Shown: positions 15,167 to 23,672, counted from the first letter of the stretch. The stretch is 64,000 nucleotides of DNA from Breznakiella homolactica (GCF_016616095.2 NZ_CP067089.2:1488001-1552000), one strand, 5' to 3'. The notes: generated by a model not told the origin, from the sequence alone. Numbers and translations are program-made.

Positions 15167-17047
15167 TTATAAACCGTTTGCGGTAAAATGGCGGCTATGG
15201 CACGACATAGAATTCAACATACTGCTCATATAGAATGCGCTGTTGTGTCCTCCGTCCCTTAATTCCCATGTGACCGGTATGCCAAGGGATACCAGATATT
15301 CTGCCACAAGCTGAGTATTTGCAGGGCTTACCATAGTATCCTGGAGCCCACAGTCCAGATAGAAATCCATAGTTTTCAAGGTAGCTGCCGGGACTGTATC
15401 AATAAGAGTATTAGTTGATGCGCCCACGGCCCCCATGTGGCTTGCTATGGATGAATACAAATCCGTATGCTTGAGGCCTATCTTAAACGCACCGCCGCCG
15501 CCCATGGAAATGCCTGTCAACGCCCGGAATTTCTTATCCTGCAAGACCCGGTAATTTGACTCTATCTGACCGCGTATATCTATGGTAATGTGGTCTTCCC
15601 AGGGCCCGGCACTGTCTGAAGGACCGCCGGCCGGAGTAGTTGTATTTTCATAACCGGAGCTCTTTCCGGAATCGGGCATAACAACAATCATTTCTTTTAT
15701 TTTTCCTTCCTTTATCCAAGCCTCCATTTTATCCTGGATTTTATCCACGTTTATAAATGATTGTCCGGTACTGTTAATGCCATGAAGCAGATATACAACT
15801 GGATACCTGGCTGTTCTGTCAGTGTAATACGATGGAGGCAGATATACTGAATATACCAGTTCCTTGCCATTCATTTCAGTCAACGCAGAAGTATAGGTTA
15901 CTGAATAGCATCTGTTATAGTTTCCTTTTTCTTTTAATTTATAATTATCAAAAATAAAATATATATAATAATTTTCATCATCAAGAATAACCTCCGACAC
16001 AGCCCCCTTCCTGCCGGTAATTACCCTATGGGCTGTATAGCATCGATCTTTATTATTTAGCTTATAAAACCCGTTGTTGGTATCCTCCACAATGATCGTA
16101 TCATACAGGGAGAACCACTCTGACACCTGGGCAACCTGCTTAGCTTTGTCCAATTCATTATTCTGGTATAGGTCCGATAACGTTGCGGCATAGGCCTTTA
16201 TGTTCTTTTGCTCAAGTGCTGTTATCTGGGTTGCGACTAATTCACCCAAAACACCGCTTTTCGAGATTGAATCCGTCGGAAGTCCTTTCAGATACCGAGT
16301 CGCCGATGCAGTGGCGGATAATGCCATGGTACGATCATAAAACCCGCCGTAGGAATTATTATTATAAACCCGGATACAGATTTCATTTTTTCCGGTTTGG
16401 AGTAATGAAGAATCTACCGTATATTCACGGCTAACCTCCCAGTAGGATTTTTCAAACCTAAAGTCACCGGATTGGTCAAATCCTCCTAAAGAAGGGACTA
16501 AAGAAGCCGGAGCCTGTGTATTATCTGCCTTTTTAAATCCACTGGCAGCTACCGGAGTTCCGTTGATATACACTACATCCATATCATCAATAATACTCAG
16601 GAGCAGCGTAACCGTTGGTTCCGCCAGAAATCCCTCAGAAATAGTTATTTCCTTACACCACCATGATTCAGACCATTTCGGGAAGACATCTGAAGCAAGC
16701 AGCGTGTTCCGAGCATCGGTAGTGCTCCCATCATTGGTCATTTGCAACAATCCGCCGGTAGAATAATCATTCGATGGTCCTTGGACGATATCCCATGTTT
16801 TAAAAACAGCCGCAGCGGGGATAACCGCGCTGCTGTCATCAGTCCAGGTAACGGTACAAGCGTTATAAGCAAAATATTGAAACATATTTGAATATTTGCG
16901 GTAAACCTTAAAATACCAGTCTCCGCTCAGGTCAATATACTGATTTTTAAATTCCTCTTCCGCTGATTTGATATCAGCACCGGAGAACATGTCACATGCC
17001 ATAACTACAAGACAGAACCCGACTAAAAACCATAATGCCTTTCTCAT
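15167..17047 (-). CDS. Lipoprotein esterase (esterase D/feruloyl-esterase-like) with N-terminal beta-sandwich
   Basis: This 626-residue exported protein has a lipobox ending in VVMAC (Cys18). Residues about 40-235 form a galactose-binding-like jelly-roll region of the kind found in glycan hydrolases (WSESWWCKEITISEGF; NEICIRVYNNNSYGGFYDRTM). The C-terminal half is an alpha/beta-hydrolase of the esterase D superfamily: YLPPSYY...YPVVYLLHG, nucleophile elbow GISMGG, an acid in LDCGLQD and the His in DGGHN. Removal of acyl or feruloyl groups from plant polysaccharide is the likely role, consistent with a gut habitat. AGGAG precedes the ATG. It appears monocistronic. Confidence 0.78.
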   Translation of the reverse strand: MRKALWFLVGFCLVVMACDMFSGADIKSAEEEFKNQYIDLSGDWYFKVYRKYSNMFQYFAYNACTVTWTDDSSAVIPAAAVFKTWDIVQGPSNDYSTGGLLQMTNDGSTTDARNTLLASDVFPKWSESWWCKEITISEGFLAEPTVTLLLSIIDDMDVVYINGTPVAASGFKKADNTQAPASLVPSLGGFDQSGDFRFEKSYWEVSREYTVDSSLLQTGKNEICIRVYNNNSYGGFYDRTMALSATASATRYLKGLPTDSISKSGVLGELVATQITALEQKNIKAYAATLSDLYQNNELDKAKQVAQVSEWFSLYDTIIVEDTNNGFYKLNNKDRCYTAHRVITGRKGAVSEVILDDENYYIYFIFDNYKLKEKGNYNRCYSVTYTSALTEMNGKELVYSVYLPPSYYTDRTARYPVVYLLHGINSTGQSFINVDKIQDKMEAWIKEGKIKEMIVVMPDSGKSSGYENTTTPAGGPSDSAGPWEDHITIDIRGQIESNYRVLQDKKFRALTGISMGGGGAFKIGLKHTDLYSSIASHMGAVGASTNTLIDTVPAATLKTMDFYLDCGLQDTMVSPANTQLVAEYLVSLGIPVTWELRDGGHNSAFYMSSMLNSMSCHSRHFTANGL

Positions 17048-17224
17048 GTGAAACTCCTTTCTAAAGAATTTATTAGTTACTTACTGAAAGAAATTATCAT
17101 GACTTTTAGGAATTCGCAACAAAAAAAGAAATAATTTATTTTATGGGAATAATAGACAAAATGTTGTTTATACGAATGCTACTTTCATATAAATGAGAAA
17201 AATAACTGATTTAAGCAGAAATAC

Positions 17225-18436
17225 TCAGTTTTCCAGGATGGTGATTTCCACCCGGCGGTTCTGTCTGCGCCCGGTTTCACTGCGGTTGTCCCCCAGAGGC
17301 TTATCCGCGCCGTAGCCGCGGACCACCACCCGGTCGGGAGCGCGGACCTGTTTTCCGATAAGGTAGTCCGCCACCACACCGGCCCGTTCCAGGGAAAGCT
17401 GCCGGCGGCCGGCTTCGGTCCCGGCCATGGCCGTATGGCCGCCCACCAGAATATCCCGGTCTTTGTACCGGAGAAGGATTTCCGCAATTTTGTCGAGTTT
17501 GGCCTTTTCCCGTTCCAGAAGCACCGCGGAATCCGGCTCGAACTGGATATCCTCAAGGCTGATGGCGACCCCTTCGTCGACGATGCGGACCGTGGTATCC
17601 TCGATTCCGAGGCGGGCAATATCCTCGGTAATTTCGGTGACCATCCGGCTCTTGTCCATGGCAGGGGCTTCGATTATTTCGGCGTCCGCCCTGCCCCGGT
17701 ACTCAACGGTCTGGCCGTTGGAGAATTCAAAAATCATTCTGAATGATTCCTCATAGGCAGCGGCCTGGCCAAGGTCAAAATCCCAGAAAACCAGCTGGTC
17801 CGACGCGCCCATGATGCGGACCGGCCAGATACGGCCGGAGACGGCCTTGGGTTCGGAAAAAATACGGTATGAAACGGAAAACGCCGGATATTTTGAGCCT
17901 TTCCACTCCCTGTTCCCCAGGTAGGTATAATTCGCGGTAAAAGGAATGCGGTACGGTTCCTGAATTCCGAAAACATCCCTGAAATCGTGCATTTCATGGC
18001 CCTCGGCGGACCAGGTATCCCCGGGCACCACGTTTCTGCCGGGAAAAACCGGGACATTACGGACCACCGGCATATAGTATTTGGGATCTATGGTGATATA
18101 CCCCTGCCGGTCCCGGCCGAATACCGACTCGTATTCCCGGGCCCACTGGAAGCTTTGGCCCCCGTATACACCCTCGGACCGTTCAGCGGTCTGGAACCGC
18201 GCGGAATGGAGGCCAAGGCCGTCACGGATGTCGGTAACTTCCACCGCGATACGGTTGAGAATCTCCGCCCGGTGGCTCAGACGCCGGTCAACGTACACAT
18301 CCTCATTGACCGTGGAAAGAATCCGGTACCGGTCGCCTTTGGTATGTTTGTATTCAAACTGTTCCGCCAAAAGCGGCATTCCGAGGATAGTTAATATAAT
18401 GAAGAAAATCTGTGTTTTATACCGGAATTTATGCAT
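17225..18436 (-). CDS. OmpA-family envelope protein
   Basis: A 403-residue exported protein with a signal peptide (MHKFRYKTQIFFIILTILG...LLAEQ) and a C-terminal OmpA/MotB peptidoglycan-binding domain from about residue 290. The latter shows FEPDSAVLLEREKAKLDKIAEIL, GGHTAMAGTEAGRRQLSLERAGVVADYL and RRVEITI. The N-terminal 270 residues are rich in aromatic residues and beta strands; I do not recognise the domain. The ATG at 18436 is used because the signal peptide begins there. It would link the outer envelope to the cell wall. The gene is divergent from the tRNA at 18520. Confidence 0.8.
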   Translation of the reverse strand: MHKFRYKTQIFFIILTILGMPLLAEQFEYKHTKGDRYRILSTVNEDVYVDRRLSHRAEILNRIAVEVTDIRDGLGLHSARFQTAERSEGVYGGQSFQWAREYESVFGRDRQGYITIDPKYYMPVVRNVPVFPGRNVVPGDTWSAEGHEMHDFRDVFGIQEPYRIPFTANYTYLGNREWKGSKYPAFSVSYRIFSEPKAVSGRIWPVRIMGASDQLVFWDFDLGQAAAYEESFRMIFEFSNGQTVEYRGRADAEIIEAPAMDKSRMVTEITEDIARLGIEDTTVRIVDEGVAISLEDIQFEPDSAVLLEREKAKLDKIAEILLRYKDRDILVGGHTAMAGTEAGRRQLSLERAGVVADYLIGKQVRAPDRVVVRGYGADKPLGDNRSETGRRQNRRVEITILEN

Positions 18437-18476
18437 ACAAGCCCCCGTATACGTATCGGCAGCCCCGGGGCCTTTA

Positions 18477-18505
18477 TTGACTTTTTCGCCCATTCACGGT
18501 AAAAA
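18477..18505 (+). promoter_or_regulatory. tRNA promoter
   Basis: TTGACT (18477-18482), a 17-bp spacer and TAAAAA (18500-18505) precede the tRNA by 14 bp, giving a transcript start near 18512 and a short 5' leader. Confidence 0.55.
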
Positions 18506-18519
18506 GAAATAAACGTATA

Positions 18520-18593
18520 GGGCCTATAGCTCAGTTGGTTAGAGCTGCGGACTCATAATCCGTCGGTCCCTGGTTCAAGTCCAGGTGGGCCCA
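18520..18593 (+). tRNA. tRNA with CAT anticodon (tRNA-Ile2 or elongator tRNA-Met)
   Basis: A complete 74-nt cloverleaf. The acceptor stem is GGGCCTA pairing with TGGGCCC, with discriminator A. The D arm contains AGCTCAGTTGGTTAGAGC, the anticodon loop is CTCATAA with CAT at 18554-18556, and the T arm is CCTGGTTCAAGTCCAGG. No CCA is encoded. The anticodon suits either elongator Met or the lysidine-modified Ile2 species; I cannot separate them by eye. Its 3' half is the integration site of the island that follows, and the reconstituted 3' end is supplied by the island. Confidence 0.9.
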
Positions 18594-18597
18594 GAAA
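18552..18597 (+). repeat. Left attachment site (attL core)
   Basis: These 46 bases, from the anticodon loop to four bases past the tRNA, are identical to 33837-33882. The repeat marks the crossover region of a tRNA-targeting tyrosine integrase. Identity stops at 18551/33836 on one side and at 18598/33883 on the other. Confidence 0.92.
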
Positions 18598-18600
18598 TAC

Positions 18601-18623
18601 AAATCCTTACTCTGTAAGGATTT
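18601..18623 (+). terminator. Island-supplied hairpin after the tRNA
   Basis: A perfect 10-bp stem (AAATCCTTAC / GTAAGGATTT) with a 3-nt loop begins 7 bp after the tRNA, inside the island. It probably replaces the native tRNA terminator, which the integration displaced to 33888-33909. Confidence 0.55.
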
Positions 18624-18675
18624 ATAAGCACGAAGTTAAACGCTTCCACCAGTGAAGGTGTGTTTATTTTCTGAC

Positions 18676-18696
18676 TGTACAAAGGATGTACAAAAG
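18676..18696 (+). repeat. Candidate integrase arm-type sites, left end
   Basis: Two copies of TGTACAAA (18676-18683 and 18687-18694) lie 11 bp apart just before the integrase gene. The same pair, 12 bp apart, occurs near the right end at 33673-33694 in the same orientation. Such paired short repeats are typical arm sites for tyrosine recombinases. Confidence 0.5.
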
Positions 18697-18703
18697 GGGA
18701 TAA

Positions 18704-19888
18704 ATGCGCCTTTTTTATTTATACAAGCGGACGAATGACGGCTATTGGTATGTCACCTTCACCATTCCTGAAACCGGGAAGCTGGGGGCTAGAAGGAGTA
18801 CCAGAACCACCAACAGAGGAGACGCGGAGACCATTGCCCAGCGGTGGCTCAAAGAAGGAGTCCCTTCTACCCCCCGGACAAATAAAAATCTATTCTGTGA
18901 TTACCTCATGGATTTCTGGGATTTTGACACCTCCTCCTATTTCCGAGAAATGAAAACTATGGGCAAGGAGCCCAAACGCCGCCATTCCAGGGATATGCAG
19001 AACATCGTCCAACGGTACTATAAGGACTATTTCAAGAAGAAACTCCTCATCCAAATCGATGAGATGGCCATACAGGATTTTCTTGTCCATCTCAAGATAG
19101 ATAGGGGGCTTTCCGCATCCACCGTCAACTTGGCAAGGAATGCCTGCTTTGTGGCCTTGAAATATGCTAAGAGACGAAAGCATATCCAAAAATTTGATTT
19201 TGACGCCGTCCTCCGGGCCAGTGGGAATATTAAAGAAAGGGGTATCCTTGAGCGGGAAGAGGCGGAAAAAATATTTACCCTCCCCTGGCGAGATCCCCGT
19301 TCCCGGCTGATAAACCTTATCGCCTCCCAAACTGGGATGCGGCTGGGAGAAGTCAGATCTCTTCGGATTTGCGATATACACGAGGATAAAATCAACGTGG
19401 AACACAGTTGGAGCAAAATTGACGGCGGCCTAAAATCAACCAAGAACCGGGAAAGGCGGCAGGTTCCTATTTTGCCGGAACTCTATAATGAATTGCTTGC
19501 GTATATAAAAAAACACCACAGAAGCAGCAGTATTAATTGTCTTATGTTCTCAGGGGAAAAGGCGGAAACACCTTATGATGAAAAACAAATAAAGAAAGAC
19601 TTTTACGCCGTTCTCTACGCGGCGGGAATAAGTGAAGCCGAACGGAAGGAACGGAATATCGTATTCCATAGCTGGAGACATTACTGCGCCAAAAACTTAG
19701 CCCAGGTTACTAATCGTACTATTGGTATGGCGATCCTGGGACACAAGACAAGCATTATGTTTGACCACTACGCCAGCCATATTGATAAGGAAACCTTTAA
19801 CAAAATGGCTCAGGCCATTAAAGAAGGCTTAAAGCCAGGAGGGGGGCAGGAACCCGAAATAATGTTTCCAAAACAAGCGAACGGATAA
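18704..19888 (+). CDS. int: Tyrosine recombinase (site-specific integrase)
   Basis: This integrase has 394 residues and should catalyse integration into and excision from the adjacent tRNA. An N-terminal region suited to arm binding (FYLYKRTNDGYWYVTFTIPETG) is followed by a SAM-like core-binding domain (about residues 110-180). The catalytic domain shows the first Arg in TGMRLGEVRSL, the HSWRHYC box (His322, Arg325), LGHKTSIMFDHYASH and the nucleophile Tyr356. AAAAGGGG precedes the ATG. Location just inside attL and reading away from the tRNA is the classical arrangement. Confidence 0.93.
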   Translation: MRLFYLYKRTNDGYWYVTFTIPETGKLGARRSTRTTNRGDAETIAQRWLKEGVPSTPRTNKNLFCDYLMDFWDFDTSSYFREMKTMGKEPKRRHSRDMQNIVQRYYKDYFKKKLLIQIDEMAIQDFLVHLKIDRGLSASTVNLARNACFVALKYAKRRKHIQKFDFDAVLRASGNIKERGILEREEAEKIFTLPWRDPRSRLINLIASQTGMRLGEVRSLRICDIHEDKINVEHSWSKIDGGLKSTKNRERRQVPILPELYNELLAYIKKHHRSSSINCLMFSGEKAETPYDEKQIKKDFYAVLYAAGISEAERKERNIVFHSWRHYCAKNLAQVTNRTIGMAILGHKTSIMFDHYASHIDKETFNKMAQAIKEGLKPGGGQEPEIMFPKQANG

Positions 19889-19905
19889 AATATTGATTAG
19901 AATAT

Positions 19906-19945
19906 AAGGTAGGTATGTAATGTTTCAGAATTACATACCTACCTT
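19906..19945 (+). terminator. Perfect 15-bp inverted repeat after the integrase gene
   Basis: Arms AAGGTAGGTATGTAA (19906-19920) and TTACATACCTACCTT (19931-19945) are perfectly complementary with a 10-nt loop, followed by CTTTATATT. It lies 17 bp past the integrase stop, so termination is likely. As a symmetrical DNA site it could also be an operator for the next gene. Confidence 0.55.
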
Positions 19946-19964
19946 CTTTATATTAGAGGCCGAT

Positions 19965-21023
19965 ATGTGGTTCCTGAAATCACCCCGGAACGCCCAGCCG
20001 GTGGACGCCCAAACCTTCTTCTATGAAACATGGCAACAAGACCCGTATAAGCTAATCCCCCTGATTGTACTTCATGAAAAACTTTCTTACTGCCTTCAAC
20101 TGGATAATGCTTTTACCCTCATCTGCCATTACCATGCGTTGTCGTGGGTGAAAACTCTCACTATGGGAAATGAAGAATATGAACTTCTGGATTCGGTGGC
20201 TTTTCCTTCCCCTATGGAACAGGTTGTCCAGTATTACCACCATGAGGCCGATACCATCGACGGGCATTCCATGAAATATTTTAATCCCGACCTTTCGGTG
20301 AAGAGCTTCATTGATTCCACTATGCGGAGATTCGCAAAAACAGATGGAAAAGAAAGGGCCCTTTTGCAGAAAGAGATCGCCGGAGAAATATGGGAAACAC
20401 AAAATGCGGTCTGCCATACTGTTTTCGCAGAGATTGACAAATATGACACCCAAGGATTCTTGAATATTTTCAAGGTCGTACATGGCGTTATAGTAAATAA
20501 AAACTATATGCTCCGTTGTTTAGAAGAAGCCCAACGGGAATACCCGGAATATGATCTTCTTCCGGAAGTTTACAAGCTTTGTTCCCAGATCGACAGAAAA
20601 GTGGATGAAGTCAAAGAATCCATCAGCAATGTGTTTTATGAATTATCCCAACTTTATAATACCATTCCGAATAAGATTAGGCAGCAGGATTTTCATTGGA
20701 GGAAGCTCTATATGTTTGCCAAGTATCCGGATATGTTTGACGTGGTGGAAGCGCTTCAACATCTTGAAGGTTCATCGGGCAGACCTTATATAACCGACAA
20801 TGGCAATTCCTTTGGCTGGAATGATACTTATGGGGTTCTCGCAGGACTTATCAGGGAACGAATCAACCCCAGCCTTTCGGGAAAGCGGGATTGGGAGCCG
20901 TTTATGCTGGCTTTTAACAAAGACACCCTCTGGGATGATGCCCGTAAGGAATTGTCAGATAAGGCCATTGTGAAAATCAAGAAAATCAACAGAGCTATTG
21001 ACGATTATCTGCAAATGGCTTAA
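19965..21023 (+). CDS. Island protein of unknown function
   Basis: This 352-residue soluble protein is rich in aromatic and acidic residues and predicted largely helical. I recognise no catalytic motif. It contains several histidine-rich spots (ICHYHALSW, QYYHHEADTIDGHS) that could bind metal, though none forms a known signature. The ATG at 19965 with AGAGG upstream is preferred. An earlier ATG at 19920 sits inside the perfect hairpin at 19906-19945. The gene lies between integrase and the left copy of a 22-bp inverted repeat, outside the cargo segment that repeat encloses. A defence or phage-accessory role is only a guess. Confidence 0.65.
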   Translation: MWFLKSPRNAQPVDAQTFFYETWQQDPYKLIPLIVLHEKLSYCLQLDNAFTLICHYHALSWVKTLTMGNEEYELLDSVAFPSPMEQVVQYYHHEADTIDGHSMKYFNPDLSVKSFIDSTMRRFAKTDGKERALLQKEIAGEIWETQNAVCHTVFAEIDKYDTQGFLNIFKVVHGVIVNKNYMLRCLEEAQREYPEYDLLPEVYKLCSQIDRKVDEVKESISNVFYELSQLYNTIPNKIRQQDFHWRKLYMFAKYPDMFDVVEALQHLEGSSGRPYITDNGNSFGWNDTYGVLAGLIRERINPSLSGKRDWEPFMLAFNKDTLWDDARKELSDKAIVKIKKINRAIDDYLQMA

Positions 21024-21024
21024 A

Positions 21025-21046
21025 TCCTATGAATCCTTCCTTTCCT
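21025..21046 (+). repeat. 22-bp inverted repeat, left copy
   Basis: These 22 bases are the exact reverse complement of 33612-33633. The two copies lie just after the stop of the gene at 19965-21023 and just after the stop of the last restriction-operon gene, so they bracket the 12.6-kb cargo. Confidence 0.8.
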
Positions 21047-21210
21047 ATGATTAGTCCATATCAATAATAACTTATTAGCCATAAAATTCTTACATTTCCA
21101 TCCAGCTTGGAATTTTCCACTGAATCAAGGAATCTTTTCTATTTCTTTCCATATACCATCTCCTTACCTTGCGGTTCATAGAGCCGCTAATAAATTTGAG
21201 GAGGTGCATT

Positions 21211-21228
21211 ATGCACACAGACAATTAA
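21211..21228 (+). CDS. Five-codon minicistron before the excisionase-like gene
   Basis: GAGGAGGTG stands 4 bases before an ATG that encodes MHTDN and then TAA. It is in the same frame as the excisionase-like gene that follows 9 bp after its stop. It is either a true leader peptide permitting re-initiation or the original start of the gene, cut off by a nonsense mutation. Confidence 0.45.
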   Translation: MHTDN

Positions 21229-21237
21229 ACCAGTTCT

Positions 21238-21432
21238 TTGATTTCTTCATTTGGAGAAATCCTATCCCGCAAACAGGTCGCACGGTTTTTGCAGATCGGA
21301 GTTTCCACTCTGGATACCAAAATTCCCCCATCTGCTCTCCCCCGGATTAAATTAGGGAAAAGCGTCCGCTTTCTCCGTTCAGATGTGGAAGCCTATGTCC
21401 TGGAAAACCGGATTGGTGGAGGTAAAAAATGA
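21238..21432 (+). CDS. Excisionase-like helix-turn-helix protein, start disrupted
   Basis: A 64-residue DNA-binding protein of the MerR-like excisionase (HTH_17) type: LSRKQVARFLQIGVSTLDTKI...PRIKLGKSVRFLRSDVEAYV. It should assist excision by bending the att sites. The only upstream start in frame is a TTG at 21238 without a ribosome site; the strong ribosome site serves an ATG at 21211 that is cut off by an in-frame TAA after five codons. The protein may therefore be made by re-initiation or be poorly expressed. Its stop overlaps the next ATG (ATGA). Confidence 0.7.
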   Translation: MISSFGEILSRKQVARFLQIGVSTLDTKIPPSALPRIKLGKSVRFLRSDVEAYVLENRIGGGKK

Positions 21433-21596
21433 TTGGCGAACCCTGGCTTTCTATCTTTCAGCAGATAAAACAAGAGCAGCCGCCCTATGGCAGCATAACA
21501 CTAGAACTTGTTTTTCATGATGGGGACTTAAAACATTATTATCTCAAGCGGGGTGAACGGTACAACATAGAACCAGTCAATGAAGACACGAAATGA
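21429..21596 (+). CDS. Small island protein, 55 residues
   Basis: The short frame starts at an ATG overlapping the excisionase stop and ends with TGA at 21594-21596, 17 bases inside the ATPase gene. The protein (starting MIGEPWLSIFQQIKQEQPP) has a beta-rich, acidic C-terminal half. The double overlap with both neighbours is strong evidence for a real, coupled gene. I do not recognise the family. Confidence 0.65.
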   Translation: MIGEPWLSIFQQIKQEQPPYGSITLELVFHDGDLKHYYLKRGERYNIEPVNEDTK

Positions 21597-22596
21597 AAAC
21601 AGGCCTATCGCCGAATTAAATAATCAAGAACTTCATTTTGAAAAGGTGAAAAACCGGAAGGTAATTCTGGATGTACTTACCAGTAAGGAAATCCATGAGA
21701 CCGATTATCCGGCGATTGAGTTCCTGGTGGATGGACTAATCCCCGCCAGGGGCCTCACCTTACTCTGCGGAGCCTCAAAGACCGGAAAAAGCTGGATGGT
21801 TCTCCAACTGCTTCATGTCCTCTGTTCCGGGGGAATCTTTCTTGGCCAGGAGGTTGCAAACCCTTGCTCCTGCCTCTATCTGGCCTTGGAAGATTCTCCC
21901 AGTCGGCTTAAAGGCCGGGAAAGAAAGATGGGGGTGGCTCCGGCGGATAATCTTTTTATGACGACCGCCTGTCCGTCCAATGGAGAAGGAATCAAGGCAA
22001 TAAGGGACACCCTTGAGGCACTTCCAGAGGTGAAGGTAGCGGCTATAGATACCTATGGCCGCTTTGCTTCCGGAAGAAGTGAAAGCACCTTCCAGAATGA
22101 TTATGACTGGATGGGCAGGCTTAAAACCTTGGCCGATGAATGTAACATAGCCCTTATCCTGGTTCACCATACCCGGAAGATGAGGGATGAACTTGACGCC
22201 TATAATGAAATTTTAGGGACCACCGCCAATATGGCGGTGGCCGATTCAATATTACTTCTTATCAAAAACCGTTTCTCCAATGATGGCGAGTTAAGCTGTA
22301 CCAGCCGTGATTATGAATCTAAAACTCTACCAGTGAGATTTGATACTGCCTCCTGTACCTGGAAACTCCGGGATGCTTCAACGTTCCGGGCCTCCTCCCC
22401 GGAACGGCAACGGCTATTAGATATTCTCAAGGAACATGGAGAAATGTCACCAGCAGAACTTGCCACACATATCAACAGCACTCCAAAAAATATTTCCAAT
22501 ATCCTTGCGGCCATGAGTAAAGAAGGCATAGTAATCCATGGGTCGAAACGAGGGTATTGGAAGGTAATATTAGAAAGTCCTCCTGAAGCTATGTAA
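21580..22596 (+). CDS. RepA-like AAA_25/RecA-fold ATPase with winged helix
   Basis: This 338-residue ATPase is of the RepA/KaiC-like helicase group often found on plasmids and integrative islands. Walker A is GASKTGKS near residue 66. Walker B is VAAIDTYGRF near residue 155, and a sensor-like ILVHHTRK follows. A C-terminal winged-helix (about residues 270-330: RQRLLDILKEHGEMSPAELATHINSTPKNISNILAAM) should bind DNA. It overlaps the 55-residue gene by 17 bp. The first repeat array at 22637-22817 begins 40 bp after its stop, as expected for a replication or partition protein acting on a nearby origin. That role is inferred. Confidence 0.75.
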   Translation: MKTRNENRPIAELNNQELHFEKVKNRKVILDVLTSKEIHETDYPAIEFLVDGLIPARGLTLLCGASKTGKSWMVLQLLHVLCSGGIFLGQEVANPCSCLYLALEDSPSRLKGRERKMGVAPADNLFMTTACPSNGEGIKAIRDTLEALPEVKVAAIDTYGRFASGRSESTFQNDYDWMGRLKTLADECNIALILVHHTRKMRDELDAYNEILGTTANMAVADSILLLIKNRFSNDGELSCTSRDYESKTLPVRFDTASCTWKLRDASTFRASSPERQRLLDILKEHGEMSPAELATHINSTPKNISNILAAMSKEGIVIHGSKRGYWKVILESPPEAM

Positions 22597-22636
22597 TCCC
22601 TACAAAAAGCGAATCACAAAAAAAATCTATGATTCT

Positions 22637-22817
22637 ATTAGCCTCATGTGCTAATAAAAATGACCAAATATGGCCCGCTTTTTCAGGGCAAGATAAAGCG
22701 GGTTAAACAAACAGAGTTAATTCATTATGTAATAGAGAGATACTTGTTTAACATCTATCATCGTGTTAAACATACGTTAGTCAAATCACTCTGGCCCAAG
22801 GAATTAGATGTTTAACG
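22637..22817 (+). repeat. Array 1: four palindromic TGTTNAACA 9-mers with hairpin
   Basis: This 181-bp region starts with a hairpin (ATTAGC / GCTAAT, 22637-22655), followed by a GGCC-containing segment. It then has four 9-mers at 22701-22709, 22745-22753, 22764-22772 and 22809-22817, with centres spaced 44, 19 and 45 bp. Orientation alternates, so two 53-bp units each have inverted ends and are separated by 10 bp. It is the inverted counterpart of 24210-24390. Between CDSs this region (22597-22931) holds no gene. Confidence 0.75.
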
Positions 22818-22931
22818 TTTCTTTTTTCGGGAAAAAATATGTATTGGGAATATTAATATTGTAAATTTGGAATTAAAACACCTTGTTTTTCCATTTGCTT
22901 AGCCATTCCGTGATATACTATTTAGCGTGGC

Positions 22932-23261
22932 CTAACATCGCTCTCTATCAAAATAATCTCTAAATTGTACCAGGCTATTGATAACTGTCTCGATGTCCAT
23001 TTCGACTCCGTAATAAAGGGAATCAACTAAATCCGCGGCCTCCTTTACACTATCCAAATCGGGTAATAAATGGCTCCATATCCACTTTACCTTGTTTGCC
23101 ACAGATAAGGACTTAACGGCTAATTCAAGCATATCCTTTTCATTTATTGTTGCCACTGATACCGGCGGCTTCTGCGGAGGGATTCTATCAGATTCCTTAG
23201 TTTCCTGGTAATTTCGCTTGGATTGTATTCCAGCCTGATTCTCTGAATAGTCGTTAAACAT
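22932..23261 (-). CDS. Small island protein of unknown function
   Basis: This 109-residue protein has a polar, Pro- and Lys-rich N-terminal third and a helical remainder (NEKDMLELAVKSLSVANKVKWIWSHLL; SVKEAADLVDSLYYGVEMDIETVINSLVQF). AAAGGAG stands 7 bases before the ATG. It is transcribed divergently from the XRE regulator at 23427 and shares a 165-bp control region containing two operator copies, so the regulator probably controls it. No family is recognised. Confidence 0.6.
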   Translation of the reverse strand: MFNDYSENQAGIQSKRNYQETKESDRIPPQKPPVSVATINEKDMLELAVKSLSVANKVKWIWSHLLPDLDSVKEAADLVDSLYYGVEMDIETVINSLVQFRDYFDRERC

Positions 23262-23359
23262 TTAAGAACTCCTTTGGAATAGGATTAATTTTTCCAGGAT
23301 ATTTTGACAAAAGGATTCACTTTTTATTGGTCAAAGTAAAATTAGTAAGTTTTAAAATA

Positions 23360-23415
23360 TACCTACTGGCAGAACGGAACATTTTCTCATTTTAGTTAAA
23401 CTCTACCAGTAGAGT
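23360..23415 (+). promoter_or_regulatory. Upstream operator pair of the XRE regulator
   Basis: The site at 23400-23415 (ACTCTACCAGTAGAGT) has 7-bp arms around a 2-bp centre and ends 11 bp before the regulator's ATG. A diverged copy with core CTACTGG lies at 23360-23375, directly after a TAAAAT at 23353-23358. The pair, 40 bp apart, should mediate autorepression and also face the divergent gene at 22932-23261. Confidence 0.6.
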
Positions 23416-23426
23416 CAAGAGAAACT

Positions 23427-23651
23427 ATGCATAAACTAACAAAAATTGCGATAGATAAAATATGCCGCAGAAGAAATGAACTTGGTTTGAGCTATGAAGC
23501 TCTTGCCAACAAAGCAGATATTTCTAAAAGTCATCTGTTTTATCTTGAGAATCAAAACAGTCCTAAGTCCATTGATAATCCTAAAATCGAAACGCTGATT
23601 AAACTTGCCGAAGCCTTGGATATCCCCTTCTACAAACTATTCATAGATTAA
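23427..23651 (+). CDS. XRE-family transcriptional regulator
   Basis: A 74-residue helix-turn-helix protein of the Cro/CI type. The DNA-binding domain spans nearly the whole chain: KICRRRNELGLSYEALANKADISKSHLFYLENQ, then IETLIKLAEALDIPFYKLF. Its size and position upstream of a restriction operon resemble restriction controller (C) proteins, but phage-type repressors look the same. Four related palindromic sites, two before the gene and two after it, indicate control of its own promoter, of the divergent gene and of the rightward promoter at 23673-23700. Confidence 0.82.
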   Translation: MHKLTKIAIDKICRRRNELGLSYEALANKADISKSHLFYLENQNSPKSIDNPKIETLIKLAEALDIPFYKLFID

Positions 23652-23672
23652 ATTATTTTTGTTAAATAGAGC

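Noticed and set aside
22701..22817. Possible CRISPR array (regularly spaced repeats)
   Set aside because: Repeats are only 9 bp, alternate in orientation and number four, and no cas gene is present; spacing is 44/19/45, not uniform.
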